From positions 62,001-126,000 of the forward strand of contig NZ_LMOJ01000025.1 in the NCBI RefSeq assembly GCF_001424165.1: a DNA stretch of 64,000 nucleotides, in the 5' to 3' direction. This document shows positions 52,427-61,334 of this stretch, in pieces (within the stretch, counting starts at the first letter, position 1; every line of letters starts with the position of its first letter). This DNA comes from Massilia sp. Leaf139 (GTDB lineage Bacteria; Pseudomonadota; Gammaproteobacteria; Burkholderiales; Burkholderiaceae_D). Under the pieces are notes generated by a model, which saw nothing but the letters and a program-made list of their open reading frames with translations, searched no databases and was not told the DNA's origin. Both the position numbers and the translations under genes were made by a program.

Positions 52427-53602
52427 ATGAAAGCCCTTTTGATCAGCCGCGACAGCCTGCTGTTTGCCGAGCTCGCCTCCCAGGGCGCGGCACGGGTGCC
52501 GCCGCTGAACGTGGCCAACAGCCGTGTATCGATGCGCGAAGCGCTCGATCGGCCATTGGGCGAGGCACCGGGCGTGGTGATTGTCGATGCGGGCGAAGGT
52601 GCACTTGACGACGCCGACCTTCTCGAACGGATGGCGCGCCAATATCCGGAAGCGCAGTTCATGCTGCTCATCGGCGAGCATCAGCCGGAATTCCTGATTC
52701 GCGCGATGCGTGCCGGCATACGCGAAGTGCTGCAGCTGCCACTGGTGCATCGTGCCTTCCACGAGGCGATGGATCGCATCGCTACCGCTGCCGGCGTCGC
52801 CCAACTGCGCGAGGGCAAAGTGCTTGCCTTTATCGCCTGCAAGGGCGGTAGTGGTGCAACCTTCATCTCGACCAACTTCGGCTATGCGCTGGCTACGTTG
52901 GCTGAAAAAAAAGTACTGCTGATCGACCTGCACGGCCAGTTTGGCGACGCCGCCTTGTATGTCTCCGACCAAAAACCGGCCATGACGCTGTCCGATGTAT
53001 GCGAGCAGATCGCGCGCATCGACGGCCCTTTTCTCGACTCCTGCCTGGTGCACGTCACGCGCGGCTTCGGCGTCCTGGCCGCGGCCGACGACCCGTCGCA
53101 AACGAAGGAAGCCAAGCCGGAACACATCGACGCCATCCTGCGCGTGGCACGTCAGCATTATGACTACATCGTGCTCGATGTCGGGCGCCAGATCGACGCC
53201 GTCTCCCTGCGCGCGCTCGACAGCACCGATACGATTTATCCGGTTCTGCAGCTGGCGCTGCCCGACATTCGCGACGCACGCCGCCTGCTCGACATCTTCC
53301 GCTCGCTCGGCTATCCGCTCGATACGATCCGCCTGATCGTCAACCGCTACGAGAAAGGCGGCCGCCTGCGCCTGCCCGACCTGCATGCGGCGCTCGGTTG
53401 CGAGGTCGTGCATACCGTGCCGAACGATTACGTCGCTGTCACCGATTCGGTCAACCAGGGCGTCCCGGTGCTCGAACTGGCGCGCGCCAGCGCGGCGGCG
53501 CGCAGTCTGGCCGATCTGGTCGAGCTGGTCACCGCGCGGCGTGCTCCCGAAACCCGTGGCTTGCTCGACCGCCTGTTCGGGCGCGGCGAAGCCGACTATT
53601 GA
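52427..53602 (+). CDS. cpaE: Tad pilus localisation ATPase TadZ/CpaE
   Basis: MinD/ParA-like protein of 391 residues that places the pilus apparatus. Residues 1-115 form a receiver-like domain (MKALLISRDSLLFAELASQG, with GVVIVDAGEGALDDADLLER). The ATPase-like domain begins VLAFIACKGGSGATFISTNF near 130: a deviant Walker A that keeps the first Lys but has Ala in place of the second Lys. KVLLIDLHGQFGDAALYVSD is the A' motif and YDYIVLDVGRQIDAVSLRAL the Walker B. Loss of the canonical Lys is common in TadZ. It precedes tadA by 17 bp. Confidence 0.92.
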   Translation: MKALLISRDSLLFAELASQGAARVPPLNVANSRVSMREALDRPLGEAPGVVIVDAGEGALDDADLLERMARQYPEAQFMLLIGEHQPEFLIRAMRAGIREVLQLPLVHRAFHEAMDRIATAAGVAQLREGKVLAFIACKGGSGATFISTNFGYALATLAEKKVLLIDLHGQFGDAALYVSDQKPAMTLSDVCEQIARIDGPFLDSCLVHVTRGFGVLAAADDPSQTKEAKPEHIDAILRVARQHYDYIVLDVGRQIDAVSLRALDSTDTIYPVLQLALPDIRDARRLLDIFRSLGYPLDTIRLIVNRYEKGGRLRLPDLHAALGCEVVHTVPNDYVAVTDSVNQGVPVLELARASAAARSLADLVELVTARRAPETRGLLDRLFGRGEADY

Positions 53603-53619
53603 TTTGCAAGGAGAATCCC

Positions 53620-54966
53620 ATGTCGCTGCGTGAACGCCTCTCCCTGTCGGATGATGACCGCAAGGCCGGCGTGCTCCCGGCCGATGCCGGCAACGCGGCC
53701 TATCAGGAACTGAAAAAGATGATGCACCAGATGATCCTCGACCGGATCGACCTGGAACGCCTCAAGCGCCTCACCGCCGAGCAGTTCAAGCATGAACTGG
53801 CATTACTCATCCAGCGCATCATCGAGGAAGAGCGCATCGTCCTCAACCAGCATGAGCGCCACAATCTCGTACTCGACATCCAGCACGAAATGCTTGGCTT
53901 CGGGCCGCTCGAGCCCCTGCTCAACGACCCGACAGTCTCGGATATCCTCGTCAACACAGCCAGCCGCGTGTACGTCGAGCGCCGCGGGAAGCTGGAGATG
54001 ACCGACATCAGCTTCCACGACAATGCCCACCTGATGAAGATCATCGAGAAGATCGTCTCGCGGGTGGGCCGGCGTGTCGACGAATCGAGCCCGATGGTCG
54101 ACGCCCGTCTGCCCGACGGCTCGCGTGTAAACGCGATCATTCCACCTCTTGCCATCGACGGCCCGATTTTGTCGATCCGGCGTTTCAGCGCCACGCCGCT
54201 GACGGTGCAGAATTTGCTCGAGTACAAAAGCATGACGCCGCCGATGATCCGGGTGCTGCAAGGTCTCGGTATCGCCAAGATCAACATCCTGATCTCGGGC
54301 GGCACCGGCAGCGGCAAGACGACGCTGCTCAATCTGCTGTCGGGCTTTATTCCCGCGAACGAGCGCATCGTCACCATCGAGGACGCGGCCGAACTGCAAC
54401 TGCGCCAGCCGCACGTGGTGCGACTGGAGACCCGGCCGGCCAACATCGAAGGCAAGGGTGAAGTCACGCAGCGTGCGCTGGTAAAGAATGCACTGCGTAT
54501 GCGGCCGGATCGCATCATTCTCGGCGAAGTGCGCGGCCCGGAAGCGCTCGACATGCTGCAGGCGATGAATACCGGCCACGAAGGCTCACTCGCGACGATC
54601 CACTCAAACACGCCGCGCGACGCGTTGTCGCGCCTGGAGAACATGGTCGGCATGGCCGGCGTGAGCCTAACCCCGCGTGCGATCCGCCAGCAGATCTGCT
54701 CGGCGGTGACGGTCGTGGTGCAGGCCTCGCGCCTGATCGACGGCGGCCGCAAACTGGTCAGCATCCAGGAAATCACCGGCATGGAAGGGGACATCATCTC
54801 GATGCAGGAGATCTTCCATTTCGAGCAAACCGGCGTCGACCGCGACGGCAAGGTGCTCGGCCATTTTTCCGCCACCGGCGTGCGTCCCCGCTTTGCCGAC
54901 CGCCTAAAGATGTACGGCGTCGAAATCCCCGACGACACCTTCGACCCCGACCGCATCTTCCAATGA
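53620..54966 (+). CDS. cpaF: Tad pilus assembly ATPase TadA/CpaF
   Basis: Secretion ATPase of the GspE/VirB11 class, 448 residues, that powers Flp pilus extension and perhaps retraction. The start at 53620 (MSLRERLSLSDDDRKAG) has AAGGAGA seven bases upstream. Walker A is ILISGGTGSGKTTLLNLLSG near residue 225, the Asp box is RIVTIEDAAELQLRQPHVVR, Walker B is PDRIILGEVRGPEALDMLQA near 295 and the His box is GHEGSLATIHSNTPRDALSR near 318. It ends FDPDRIFQ. All motifs are intact. It lies between tadZ and tadB in the usual order. Confidence 0.96.
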   Translation: MSLRERLSLSDDDRKAGVLPADAGNAAYQELKKMMHQMILDRIDLERLKRLTAEQFKHELALLIQRIIEEERIVLNQHERHNLVLDIQHEMLGFGPLEPLLNDPTVSDILVNTASRVYVERRGKLEMTDISFHDNAHLMKIIEKIVSRVGRRVDESSPMVDARLPDGSRVNAIIPPLAIDGPILSIRRFSATPLTVQNLLEYKSMTPPMIRVLQGLGIAKINILISGGTGSGKTTLLNLLSGFIPANERIVTIEDAAELQLRQPHVVRLETRPANIEGKGEVTQRALVKNALRMRPDRIILGEVRGPEALDMLQAMNTGHEGSLATIHSNTPRDALSRLENMVGMAGVSLTPRAIRQQICSAVTVVVQASRLIDGGRKLVSIQEITGMEGDIISMQEIFHFEQTGVDRDGKVLGHFSATGVRPRFADRLKMYGVEIPDDTFDPDRIFQ

Positions 54967-54999
54967 ACTCGCAGGCCGTGCCTGCAGTGGAGCCGCACC

Positions 55000-55977
55000 A
55001 TGGATCTGCTTTTCTACAGCTTCACCGTCTTCCTGTTCGCCGCTGTGATCCTGCTGATCGAGGGCGTCTATCTGTGGTGGTCGAGCACCCACGGCAAGGC
55101 GGCGCAACGGATCGCACGCCGCTTGCAGGTCATGTCTGGAGGACTGGGGCGCTCGGGCGAGCGTATCTCGATTCTCAAGCAGCGCCGCTTCAGCGCGCAC
55201 GACGGCTTCGATCGCTTGCTGCACAAGATCACGCCGCTGCAGCGCCTCGATGCCTTGCTGGTGCAGGCTGGCAGCGCGCTGACGGTCGAACGCTTCCTAG
55301 GCTACTCGCTGGCCGCCTTCCTGCTGATCCTTGTCGTAAGCATGCGCTGGCCGCTGCCATTCGCGTTGCGCCTCATCTTGGCGCTGCCGGCGCTTGCCAT
55401 TCCTTATATCCTGGTGCGGCGCGCGCGCCGGCGGCGTTTGCATCGCATCGAACATCAGCTGCCCGACGCCGCCGACTTCATCGCACGCGCCCTGCGTGCC
55501 GGCCACTCGTTCACCAATGTGCTGCAAATCGTCGGCAACGAACTGCCGGAACCGCTGAGCAGCGAGTTTCGCCTGGCGCGCGAGGAAATCAACTACGGCG
55601 TTCCGATGGGCGAAGCGCTGCACAACATGGCGGCGCGCATTCCGCTTACCGATTTGCGTTACCTGATCATCGCCGTCCTGATTCAGCGCGAGTCGGGCGG
55701 CAACCTGGCTGAAATCCTCGGCAATATCAGCACCATCATCCGCAGCCGTTTGAAACTCGTGGCGCAGGTGCGCGTGCTGTCGGCCGAGGGGCGCATGTCG
55801 GCCTGGATTCTGGGTGTGCTGCCGTTTGCCGTGATGCTGGTGCTTACTCTGCTCAATCCAAGCTACGTAAGTCTGCTGTGGATCGACCCGAGCGGTGTGC
55901 GCCTGCTGTGGTACGCGGCCGGCATGATCCTGTTCGGCGTCATCTGGCTGCGCAAGGTCATCCGGATTCGCATTTAA
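55000..55977 (+). CDS. tadB: Tad pilus inner-membrane platform protein TadB
   Basis: T2SSF-family platform protein of 325 residues that pairs with TadC and contacts TadA. An N-terminal helix (LLFYSFTVFLFAAVILLIEG) is followed by a central pair (LGYSLAAFLLILVVSMRW; FALRLILALPALAIPYILVR). The T2SSF cytoplasmic domain lies in HQLPDAADFIARALRAGHSF near 155 and VLIQRESGGNLAEILGNIST near 228. A C-terminal helical pair ends the protein (WILGVLPFAVMLVLTLLNPS). It follows tadA by 33 bp and precedes tadC by nine. Confidence 0.94.
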   Translation: MDLLFYSFTVFLFAAVILLIEGVYLWWSSTHGKAAQRIARRLQVMSGGLGRSGERISILKQRRFSAHDGFDRLLHKITPLQRLDALLVQAGSALTVERFLGYSLAAFLLILVVSMRWPLPFALRLILALPALAIPYILVRRARRRRLHRIEHQLPDAADFIARALRAGHSFTNVLQIVGNELPEPLSSEFRLAREEINYGVPMGEALHNMAARIPLTDLRYLIIAVLIQRESGGNLAEILGNISTIIRSRLKLVAQVRVLSAEGRMSAWILGVLPFAVMLVLTLLNPSYVSLLWIDPSGVRLLWYAAGMILFGVIWLRKVIRIRI

Positions 55978-55986
55978 GGAGGCGCA

Positions 55987-56925
55987 ATGAATGCCGCACA
56001 ATTATCGTTCCTGCTGATCGTTTTCGGCATCGTTTGCGCCCTGGCCTGGCTGGCGATGGTGCTGTTCGCACCGGTGGCGCTGCGTACCCGCTTGCGCCGC
56101 TTCATCGGCAAGTCCGATGCGACCCAGCTCGAGGCCGACGGCTGGGTCGAGCGGGTCGCCAAGGTGACCCAGCCGCTGACCAAGCTGTCGATTCCGGAAG
56201 AGGGCTGGGAAAAATCGGCGCTGCGCACCCGCTTCATGAATGCAGGCTGGCGCAACCCGTTTGCGCCGACCCTGTTCTTCGCAGCGAAGACGGCGCTGGC
56301 ATTGCTTGGCCCGGCCGTGATCGGCGTGCTGGTGGCAAGCGCCGTGATCGTACTGTCGGGCGTCCACCTCCTGTTCCTGCTGCTGCTGACGGCCACCGTC
56401 GGCTACTACATGCCGAACGTGAGCCTGAATCACATTGCGCGGCGGCGTCAGCGCGAGATCTTCGAGACCTTGCCCGATGCGCTGGATCTGCTCACCGTCT
56501 GCGTCGAGGCGGGCCTGAGCCTGGAGCGGGCGTTCGTCAAAGTGGCAGGCGAAATCCATATCAAAAGCGTGACGCTGGCGCAGGAACTGCAGCTGGTACT
56601 CATGGAAATGCGCGCGGGGTTCAGCAAGGAGCGGGCCTTGCGCAATTTCGCCTTGCGCAGCGGCGTCAGCGATGTCGATACCCTGGTCGCCATGCTGATC
56701 CAGTCAGAGCGCTTCGGCACCAGCGTCGGCGACTCGCTGCGCGTGTATTCGGAGAACCTGCGCTACAAGCGGCGCATGCTGGCCGAGGAGTGCGCCGCCA
56801 AGATCGGCCTGAAGCTGCTGTTCCCACTCATCTTCTGCATCTTCCCGACCTTGCTGATGGTCTTGCTGGGGCCGGCCGGAATCCAGCTCGGCCGCACACT
56901 TGGCGCTGTCAACGGCGCACCCTGA
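55987..56925 (+). CDS. tadC: Tad pilus inner-membrane platform protein TadC
   Basis: Second T2SSF-family platform protein, 312 residues. AGGAGGCGCA precedes the ATG. Helices are SFLLIVFGIVCALAWLAMVL at the N-terminus and a pair near residues 95-140. The T2SSF domain is in FETLPDALDLLTVCVEAGLS near 160, the usual PDALDLL signature, and LVAMLIQSERFGTSVGDSLR near 235. The final helix LLFPLIFCIFPTLLMVLLGP closes the protein. It should form the inner-membrane base with TadB. It is followed after 16 bp by the TPR lipoprotein gene. Confidence 0.94.
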   Translation: MNAAQLSFLLIVFGIVCALAWLAMVLFAPVALRTRLRRFIGKSDATQLEADGWVERVAKVTQPLTKLSIPEEGWEKSALRTRFMNAGWRNPFAPTLFFAAKTALALLGPAVIGVLVASAVIVLSGVHLLFLLLLTATVGYYMPNVSLNHIARRRQREIFETLPDALDLLTVCVEAGLSLERAFVKVAGEIHIKSVTLAQELQLVLMEMRAGFSKERALRNFALRSGVSDVDTLVAMLIQSERFGTSVGDSLRVYSENLRYKRRMLAEECAAKIGLKLLFPLIFCIFPTLLMVLLGPAGIQLGRTLGAVNGAP

Positions 56926-56941
56926 ACCGAGGAGAGTTCCC

Positions 56942-58072
56942 ATGCAACCCCGTCGCATCCTCAAGAAAATCTCGGTACTGTGTGCCGGTGCGCTGTTAAT
57001 CGCCTGTGCCGACATCGCGCGCCAGCCGGCCCCTTTGCCCGCCGCCGCAGCCGGTGTCGATGTCGATCGCACCTATGACCAGGGACGCCAGCATCACCTG
57101 GCCGGACGCTATGGCGACGCCGTTGCGGCCTACCAGGCAGTGCTTGCAACTGCGCCGAAGCATGTCCGCGCACGCAACGCGCTGGCCGCGGCCTTCGCAC
57201 GGCAGGGCGATTTTGCCCGCGCGATTCCCATCTGGCGTGCGCTCACCGAGGAGCTGAAACCGGGCGTCGGGCCCGATGGCGCCTATCTGTTCGCCAACCT
57301 CGGCTATGCCTATCTGCTGGGCGGCGACCTGCAAGCTGCCGTGACGGCGCTGGAAAAAGCCTGCGTGCTCGACCCGCTCGATCACCGGGCCTGGAACAAC
57401 CTCGGCGAAAGCCTGCGCCGTCTTGGCCAGGGCGAGCGTGCCGCGCTCATGTTCCGCCAGGCCGAGGCGCTGCGCGACCACGATTTCCGGGGCGATTACG
57501 CAGCCGCCGGCGGTACCGCGGTGGCGGCAATCAAGGCCGCCGTCGCCAGTCCGGTACGGCCCGACAACGGCTGGGCAGCGACCGAAGTGCGCACGGCGGC
57601 CGACGGTACGCTCGAACTGCTGCGTGCGCCGGCGCACAGTGCTCTCGCGGCTCGCGCACCGCAGCCGGCACCGGCCCCATTGGCGCCGCGCCCACGGCTC
57701 GACCTCGTGCTGCTCGAGATCCGCAATGGAAATGGGGTCACTGGCATGGCGCGCTCGCTGTCGCACCGGGTGGTGGGCAACGGCCTGCAGGTAACCCGGC
57801 TGAGCAACGAGAAAGGTTTTCAGGTACGACGTACCCGCATCGAGCACCATCCGGATTTCCGCGCCGCCGCCGAACGGTTGGCCCAGCGCCTTGGCGATCG
57901 CCAGACCGGACGTTTCGATTCTGTCCAGATCGTCCAGGTCGACCATTGCAAGCCGACCGACATGCGTCTGATCCTCGGTCAGGACTTGGCGCGCGGGCAA
58001 TTGGTACTCCGTCCTGCTTTGCCTGAAAACCAGGTCATGGCAAGCACGGCTTTAGCTGCCAAGGCACCTTGA
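56942..58072 (+). CDS. TPR lipoprotein with LytR C-terminal domain (TadD-like)
   Basis: Envelope lipoprotein of 376 residues. AGGAGAG lies eight bases before the ATG at 56942; the lipobox is LLIACAD. TPR units span about residues 45-180 (YDQGRQHHLAGRYGDAVAAY, LFANLGYAYLLGGDLQAAVT, AWNNLGESLRRLGQGERAAL), as in TadD. After an Ala/Pro linker, LVLLEIRNGNGVTGMARSLS near residue 257 opens a LytR_C domain that runs to about 325. TadD proteins are usually TPR only, so the added wall- or sugar-binding-type domain is notable. It is the last gene of the pilus operon; no terminator is obvious. Confidence 0.88.
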   Translation: MQPRRILKKISVLCAGALLIACADIARQPAPLPAAAAGVDVDRTYDQGRQHHLAGRYGDAVAAYQAVLATAPKHVRARNALAAAFARQGDFARAIPIWRALTEELKPGVGPDGAYLFANLGYAYLLGGDLQAAVTALEKACVLDPLDHRAWNNLGESLRRLGQGERAALMFRQAEALRDHDFRGDYAAAGGTAVAAIKAAVASPVRPDNGWAATEVRTAADGTLELLRAPAHSALAARAPQPAPAPLAPRPRLDLVLLEIRNGNGVTGMARSLSHRVVGNGLQVTRLSNEKGFQVRRTRIEHHPDFRAAAERLAQRLGDRQTGRFDSVQIVQVDHCKPTDMRLILGQDLARGQLVLRPALPENQVMASTALAAKAP

Positions 58073-58169
58073 CCCGGACGTCAGCCCGGCACCTTTGTTA
58101 CGTATCAAACGCTGGCCGTGCGCCCACCCGAAAATGGAAAGATATTCTTCATTTCACGGGAGCGTTGCC

Positions 58170-58481
58170 ATGAACATTGCACAGCGTTTCACCTCGATGC
58201 TCGCCGCCTTCATGCTGTTCCTGCTGGTTGGCTGTGCGCCGACCAGCACGCGCGAAGGTACCGGTGAATACATCGACGACACCGTCATCACCAGCAAGAT
58301 CAAGGCGGCCTTTGCCGCCGATCCCACCGTCAAGGCCACTGAGGTCAAGGTTGAAACCTTCAAGGGCACGGTGCAGCTGAGCGGCTTCGTCGAATCGCGC
58401 GAGAGCGCCCAGAAGGCAGTGCAAATCGCGCGTCAGGTCAAGGGCGTCAAGGAAGTGCGCAACAACACTGTCCTGAAATAG
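58170..58481 (+). CDS. BON-domain lipoprotein
   Basis: Small envelope lipoprotein of 103 residues (OsmY/BON class). The start at 58170 (MNIAQRFTSMLAAFMLFLLV) has GGGAG eight bases upstream; the lipobox is LLVGCAP. One BON domain follows: YIDDTVITSKIKAAFAADPT, VKVETFKGTVQLSGFVESRE and ARQVKGVKEVRNNTVL, the usual pattern with conserved Gly. Such proteins bind phospholipid and help protect the envelope under stress. It lies 97 bp after the pilus operon and converges on the GIN-domain gene 13 bp away. Confidence 0.9.
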   Translation: MNIAQRFTSMLAAFMLFLLVGCAPTSTREGTGEYIDDTVITSKIKAAFAADPTVKATEVKVETFKGTVQLSGFVESRESAQKAVQIARQVKGVKEVRNNTVLK

Positions 58482-58494
58482 CCGCACGCTTCGC

Positions 58495-59262
58495 TTAGCG
58501 CCAGCTGACCTTGCCCATGCCGCCCGTCGTTGCGTTGCGCTGCGCCGGCTTGCCGTAGACCGTCGCCGATCCCATGCCGCTGAGGTTCAGGCTTGCCGCC
58601 GAGCTCGCGTAGACGGTTGCGCCGCCGAGACCGGTCATATCGAGATTCACGGTTTCGGCACGCAGCTTTTCAGCGTCAAGATTGCCGACACCGGCCAGGG
58701 TCGCGCGCAGGGCACGGGTTTGGCCCGTGACGGCGAGCTGGCCGGCGCCGCGCAGCGCCAGATCCATGCGTTCTGCCTTGCCGGCATCGATGGTCAGGCT
58801 GCCGACGCCGCCAAGCCGGGCGTCGACATTGCGGTAATTGCCGTTCAGCGTGACGGCTCCGGCGCCATCGAGTGCCAGGACGATTTTCTCGCCCTTGAAG
58901 CCGCTAACGGTGCTGGCGCCGACACCCTCCGACACGAACTCGGCAAGATTCGGCACGACCAGTTCGGCGCGCAGCTTCGGGTTGTGGCCGAGCGTGTAAT
59001 TGTTGCGGCGTTCGGTGCCGATCTCGAGCGTCGTTCCCTGCTGCTCCGTCGTTACGCGCGCGACGTCGGCGCGTTCGCCCGAGATCACGAGCGACGGCGT
59101 GGCGCCCTGGCGCACGACCAGATCCACCACACCATCGAGCTTGACGCGCGTAACGCGCGCATCGACCGTGCGCGCTTCCCGCACGACATCGGCCGCAAGG
59201 GCAGTGCCCGCGCTCAGGGCGAGCGTTGAAATCATCAGGGTGGTGCCGAGCAGTTTGTTCAT
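58495..59262 (-). CDS. GIN-domain (DUF2807-type) auto-transporter-like adhesin
   Basis: Exported protein of 255 residues. The start at 59262 (MNKLLGTTLMISTLALSAGT) has GGAGA six bases upstream and gives a signal peptide ending ALA. The mature region matches the putative auto-transporter adhesin head GIN domain: VKLDGVVDLVVRQGATPSLV near residue 45, then five or more Gly-rich turns such as LALDGAGAVTLNGNYRNVDA, LGGVGSLTIDAG, LRGAGQLAVTGQ, LAGVGNLDAE and MTGLGGATVYA, which fit a right-handed beta-helix. It is probably periplasmic or surface exposed. Its partner is unknown. Confidence 0.88.
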   Translation of the reverse strand: MNKLLGTTLMISTLALSAGTALAADVVREARTVDARVTRVKLDGVVDLVVRQGATPSLVISGERADVARVTTEQQGTTLEIGTERRNNYTLGHNPKLRAELVVPNLAEFVSEGVGASTVSGFKGEKIVLALDGAGAVTLNGNYRNVDARLGGVGSLTIDAGKAERMDLALRGAGQLAVTGQTRALRATLAGVGNLDAEKLRAETVNLDMTGLGGATVYASSAASLNLSGMGSATVYGKPAQRNATTGGMGKVSWR

Positions 59263-59401
59263 GATTGTCTCCGTCATCGAGTGGATGACGCGACTATAGA
59301 GACGGAACATGGTCGCGGCGCGTCTCTTGCGACGGGCTGCACAATCAGCGGAATAAAAGGTCGAAACGCAGGTGAAGCAGATCGCCTGCACACTCGTACA
59401 G

Positions 59402-59608
59402 TCAACGGCGCAGGGCGCGCCTGATCAGCAAACCCGCGCCCGCCAGCGACAGCACCACTACCGCCAGCGCCGCCCACCCTTCGTAGGCGTGGATCAGGTG
59501 CGCCGTATGATCCTCATGCACCTGGGCGGGCGTCGCCATGAGGGTGGAGGCAAGAATTGCGAGCAGGATCGCCATGAGCGGGGCCAGGCGGCGCGGTAAC
59601 GGAGTCAT
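59402..59608 (-). CDS. Small His-rich membrane protein, unknown function
   Basis: Predicted 68-residue protein not recognised. AAGGA lies seven bases before the ATG. The N-terminus MTPLPRRLAPLMAILLAILA is a signal or first membrane helix; a short His-rich stretch VHEDHTAHLIHAYEGW follows, then a second helix AALAVVVLSLAGAGLLIRRA ends with Arg residues. The three to five spaced His residues could bind metal or haem. It is the only credible frame in 59263-59680 and lies 139 bp upstream of the GIN-domain gene on the same strand. Confidence 0.65.
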   Translation of the reverse strand: MTPLPRRLAPLMAILLAILASTLMATPAQVHEDHTAHLIHAYEGWAALAVVVLSLAGAGLLIRRALRR

Positions 59609-59825
59609 GATGGTTCCTTATTCAGTCGGACGCGACGGTGGCGCGTATTGATTCGGCGATGTCAGCGGGCGACGATCCGATTATTGAATAAGGCTCAGCA
59701 AGAAGCATGCCGCACACTGCGCCCTGCTGGAAACCTGCATGGCGCCCCACGATGGTGAACCCAGGCGGGGAAAAGCGCGTTCATGGGGAGAGGGCATAAA
59801 GAAATTGGAGCAAAACGCGCCCCAA

Positions 59826-59858
59826 AACAAAAAGCCCAACCGGTGAAGGTTGGGCTTT
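59826..59858 (-). terminator. Terminator of the tRNA gene
   Basis: AAAGCCCAACC / GGTTGGGCTTT 11-bp stem (59831-59841, 59848-59858) with a six-base loop; minus-strand T-rich tail follows below 59831. It is 26 bp downstream of tRNA-Thr. The remainder of the gap 59609-59883 shows no gene. Confidence 0.85.
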
Positions 59859-59883
59859 CTGATAAACACCTGCTTGGCGATTC

Positions 59884-59959
<76 letters not shown>

Positions 59960-59986
59960 GTAATCTGTACGGCAGGAATTATAACG

Positions 59987-60472
59987 CTATTTGATTCGAG
60001 TCAGCGTCGGGCGGCCGCCTTTTTTCGGGGGCTCGTCGTCCCCGTCGGGCGAATGCGACATCTCCGCCGCTGGCGCTTCGCTGGCACGGTCAGGAACGGC
60101 CGACAGGGTCGGTGCGCCGCTCGCCGTCTCTTCGGCCGTGGCCGCCATTTCGGCTGCCGTGGTGCTGACGTCGAAGGCCATGCCCTGGCCATTTTCATTG
60201 GCGTAAATGGCCAGTACGTTTTGCACTGGCACGTAGATCTCGCGCGAGACGCCGGCAAAACGGGCGCGGAAGTGGATCGCGTCGTTGTCCATCTTGAGAC
60301 CGGACGTGGCGCCGTAGCTGATGTTCAGGATGATCTCGCCCTTTTTGACGTATTCCATCGGCACCGTCGTGGCCGAGTCAACCTTGACTGCGAGATAGGG
60401 CGTGAAACCGCTGTCGGTGCACCATTCATAAAGGGCGCGCAGCAGATAGGGCTTGGTGGAGATGTCAGACAT
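59987..60472 (-). CDS. sspB: ClpXP specificity-enhancing factor SspB
   Basis: Cytosolic adaptor of 161 residues that delivers ssrA-tagged proteins to ClpXP. The start at 60472 (MSDISTKPYLLRALYEWCTD) matches the family; a longer frame upstream does not. The substrate-binding domain covers residues 1-105 (GFTPYLAVKVDSATTVPMEY, IILNISYGATSGLKMDNDAI, FSGVSRE-like FAGVSREIYVPVQNVLAIYA). A flexible Ala/Glu-rich tail leads to the C-terminal ClpX-binding peptide GGRPTLTRIK. It follows sspA after 225 bp, the usual order. Confidence 0.95.
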   Translation of the reverse strand: MSDISTKPYLLRALYEWCTDSGFTPYLAVKVDSATTVPMEYVKKGEIILNISYGATSGLKMDNDAIHFRARFAGVSREIYVPVQNVLAIYANENGQGMAFDVSTTAAEMAATAEETASGAPTLSAVPDRASEAPAAEMSHSPDGDDEPPKKGGRPTLTRIK

Positions 60473-60697
60473 GTGCAGATGAGATAAACAATGATCCGTC
60501 AATGGGTTGGCGAACGGATGCGCCATTGCCGCCACATGCGGTGCGTCCGCGCGAGCGCCGGCAAACGCGTGTGGAACGTACAAATGCAAGATGCCAGCTT
60601 ACTGCGGAACGTCAAACGACGGCGCAAGACTGGCACCAGGAAGAAGCGCGCCGATGGTACCGCCGTGCTGCGGACGGCACCCTCGGCGAGACGCGCT

Positions 60698-61309
60698 TTA
60701 GCGGCGCATCACCTTTTCCGACGGCGTCAGCGCCTCGATATAGGCAGGGCGCGAGAAGATGCGCTCGGCGTACTTCATCAGCGGCGCGGCGGTCTTCGAC
60801 AGTTCGATGCCGTAGTGATCCAGACGCCACAGCAGCGGCGCGATCGCTACGTCGAGCATCGAGAATTCGTCGCCCAGCATGTATTTGTTCTTCAGGAACA
60901 GCGGCGCCAGCGTCGTCAGGCGGTCGCGGATTTCAGCGCGGGCCTTGTCGTGGGCCTTTTCGTTCGTCTTGTTGCGGTCGCTTTCGAGGACGTGCACGTG
61001 GACGAACAGTTCCTTCTCGAAGTTGAACAGCATCAGGCGGGCACGGGCACGCATCAGCGGATCGGCCGGCATCAGTTGCGGATGCGGGAAGCGCTCGTCG
61101 ATGTACTCGTTGATGATGTTCGATTCGTACAAGATCAGTTCGCGCTCGACCAGGATGGGCACCTGGCCGTACGGATTCATCGTCGAAATGTCTTCCGGCT
61201 TGTTGAACAGGTCGACATCGCGCACTTCGAAGTCCATGCCTTTTTCGAACAGGACGAGGCGGCAGCGTTGCGAGAACGGGCACGTGGTGCCGGAGTAGAG
61301 AACCATCAT
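60698..61309 (-). CDS. sspA: Stringent starvation protein A
   Basis: GST-fold, RNA-polymerase-associated protein of 203 residues involved in starvation and stress transcription. The start at 61309 (MMVLYSGTTCPFSQRCRLVL) has AAGGA about ten bases upstream. The thioredoxin-like half has FEVRDVDLFNKPEDISTMNP and GQVPILVERELILYESNIIN; the helical half starts near residue 85 and contains LAPLFLKNKYMLGDEFSMLD and VAIAPLLWRLDHYGIELSKT. SspA lacks glutathione transferase activity in studied cases. It lies between petC and sspB; a TATAAT at 61379-61384 on this strand may give it its own promoter. Confidence 0.95.
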   Translation of the reverse strand: MMVLYSGTTCPFSQRCRLVLFEKGMDFEVRDVDLFNKPEDISTMNPYGQVPILVERELILYESNIINEYIDERFPHPQLMPADPLMRARARLMLFNFEKELFVHVHVLESDRNKTNEKAHDKARAEIRDRLTTLAPLFLKNKYMLGDEFSMLDVAIAPLLWRLDHYGIELSKTAAPLMKYAERIFSRPAYIEALTPSEKVMRR

Positions 61310-61334
61310 GGTTGGTCGTTCCTTAAGAAACAAA

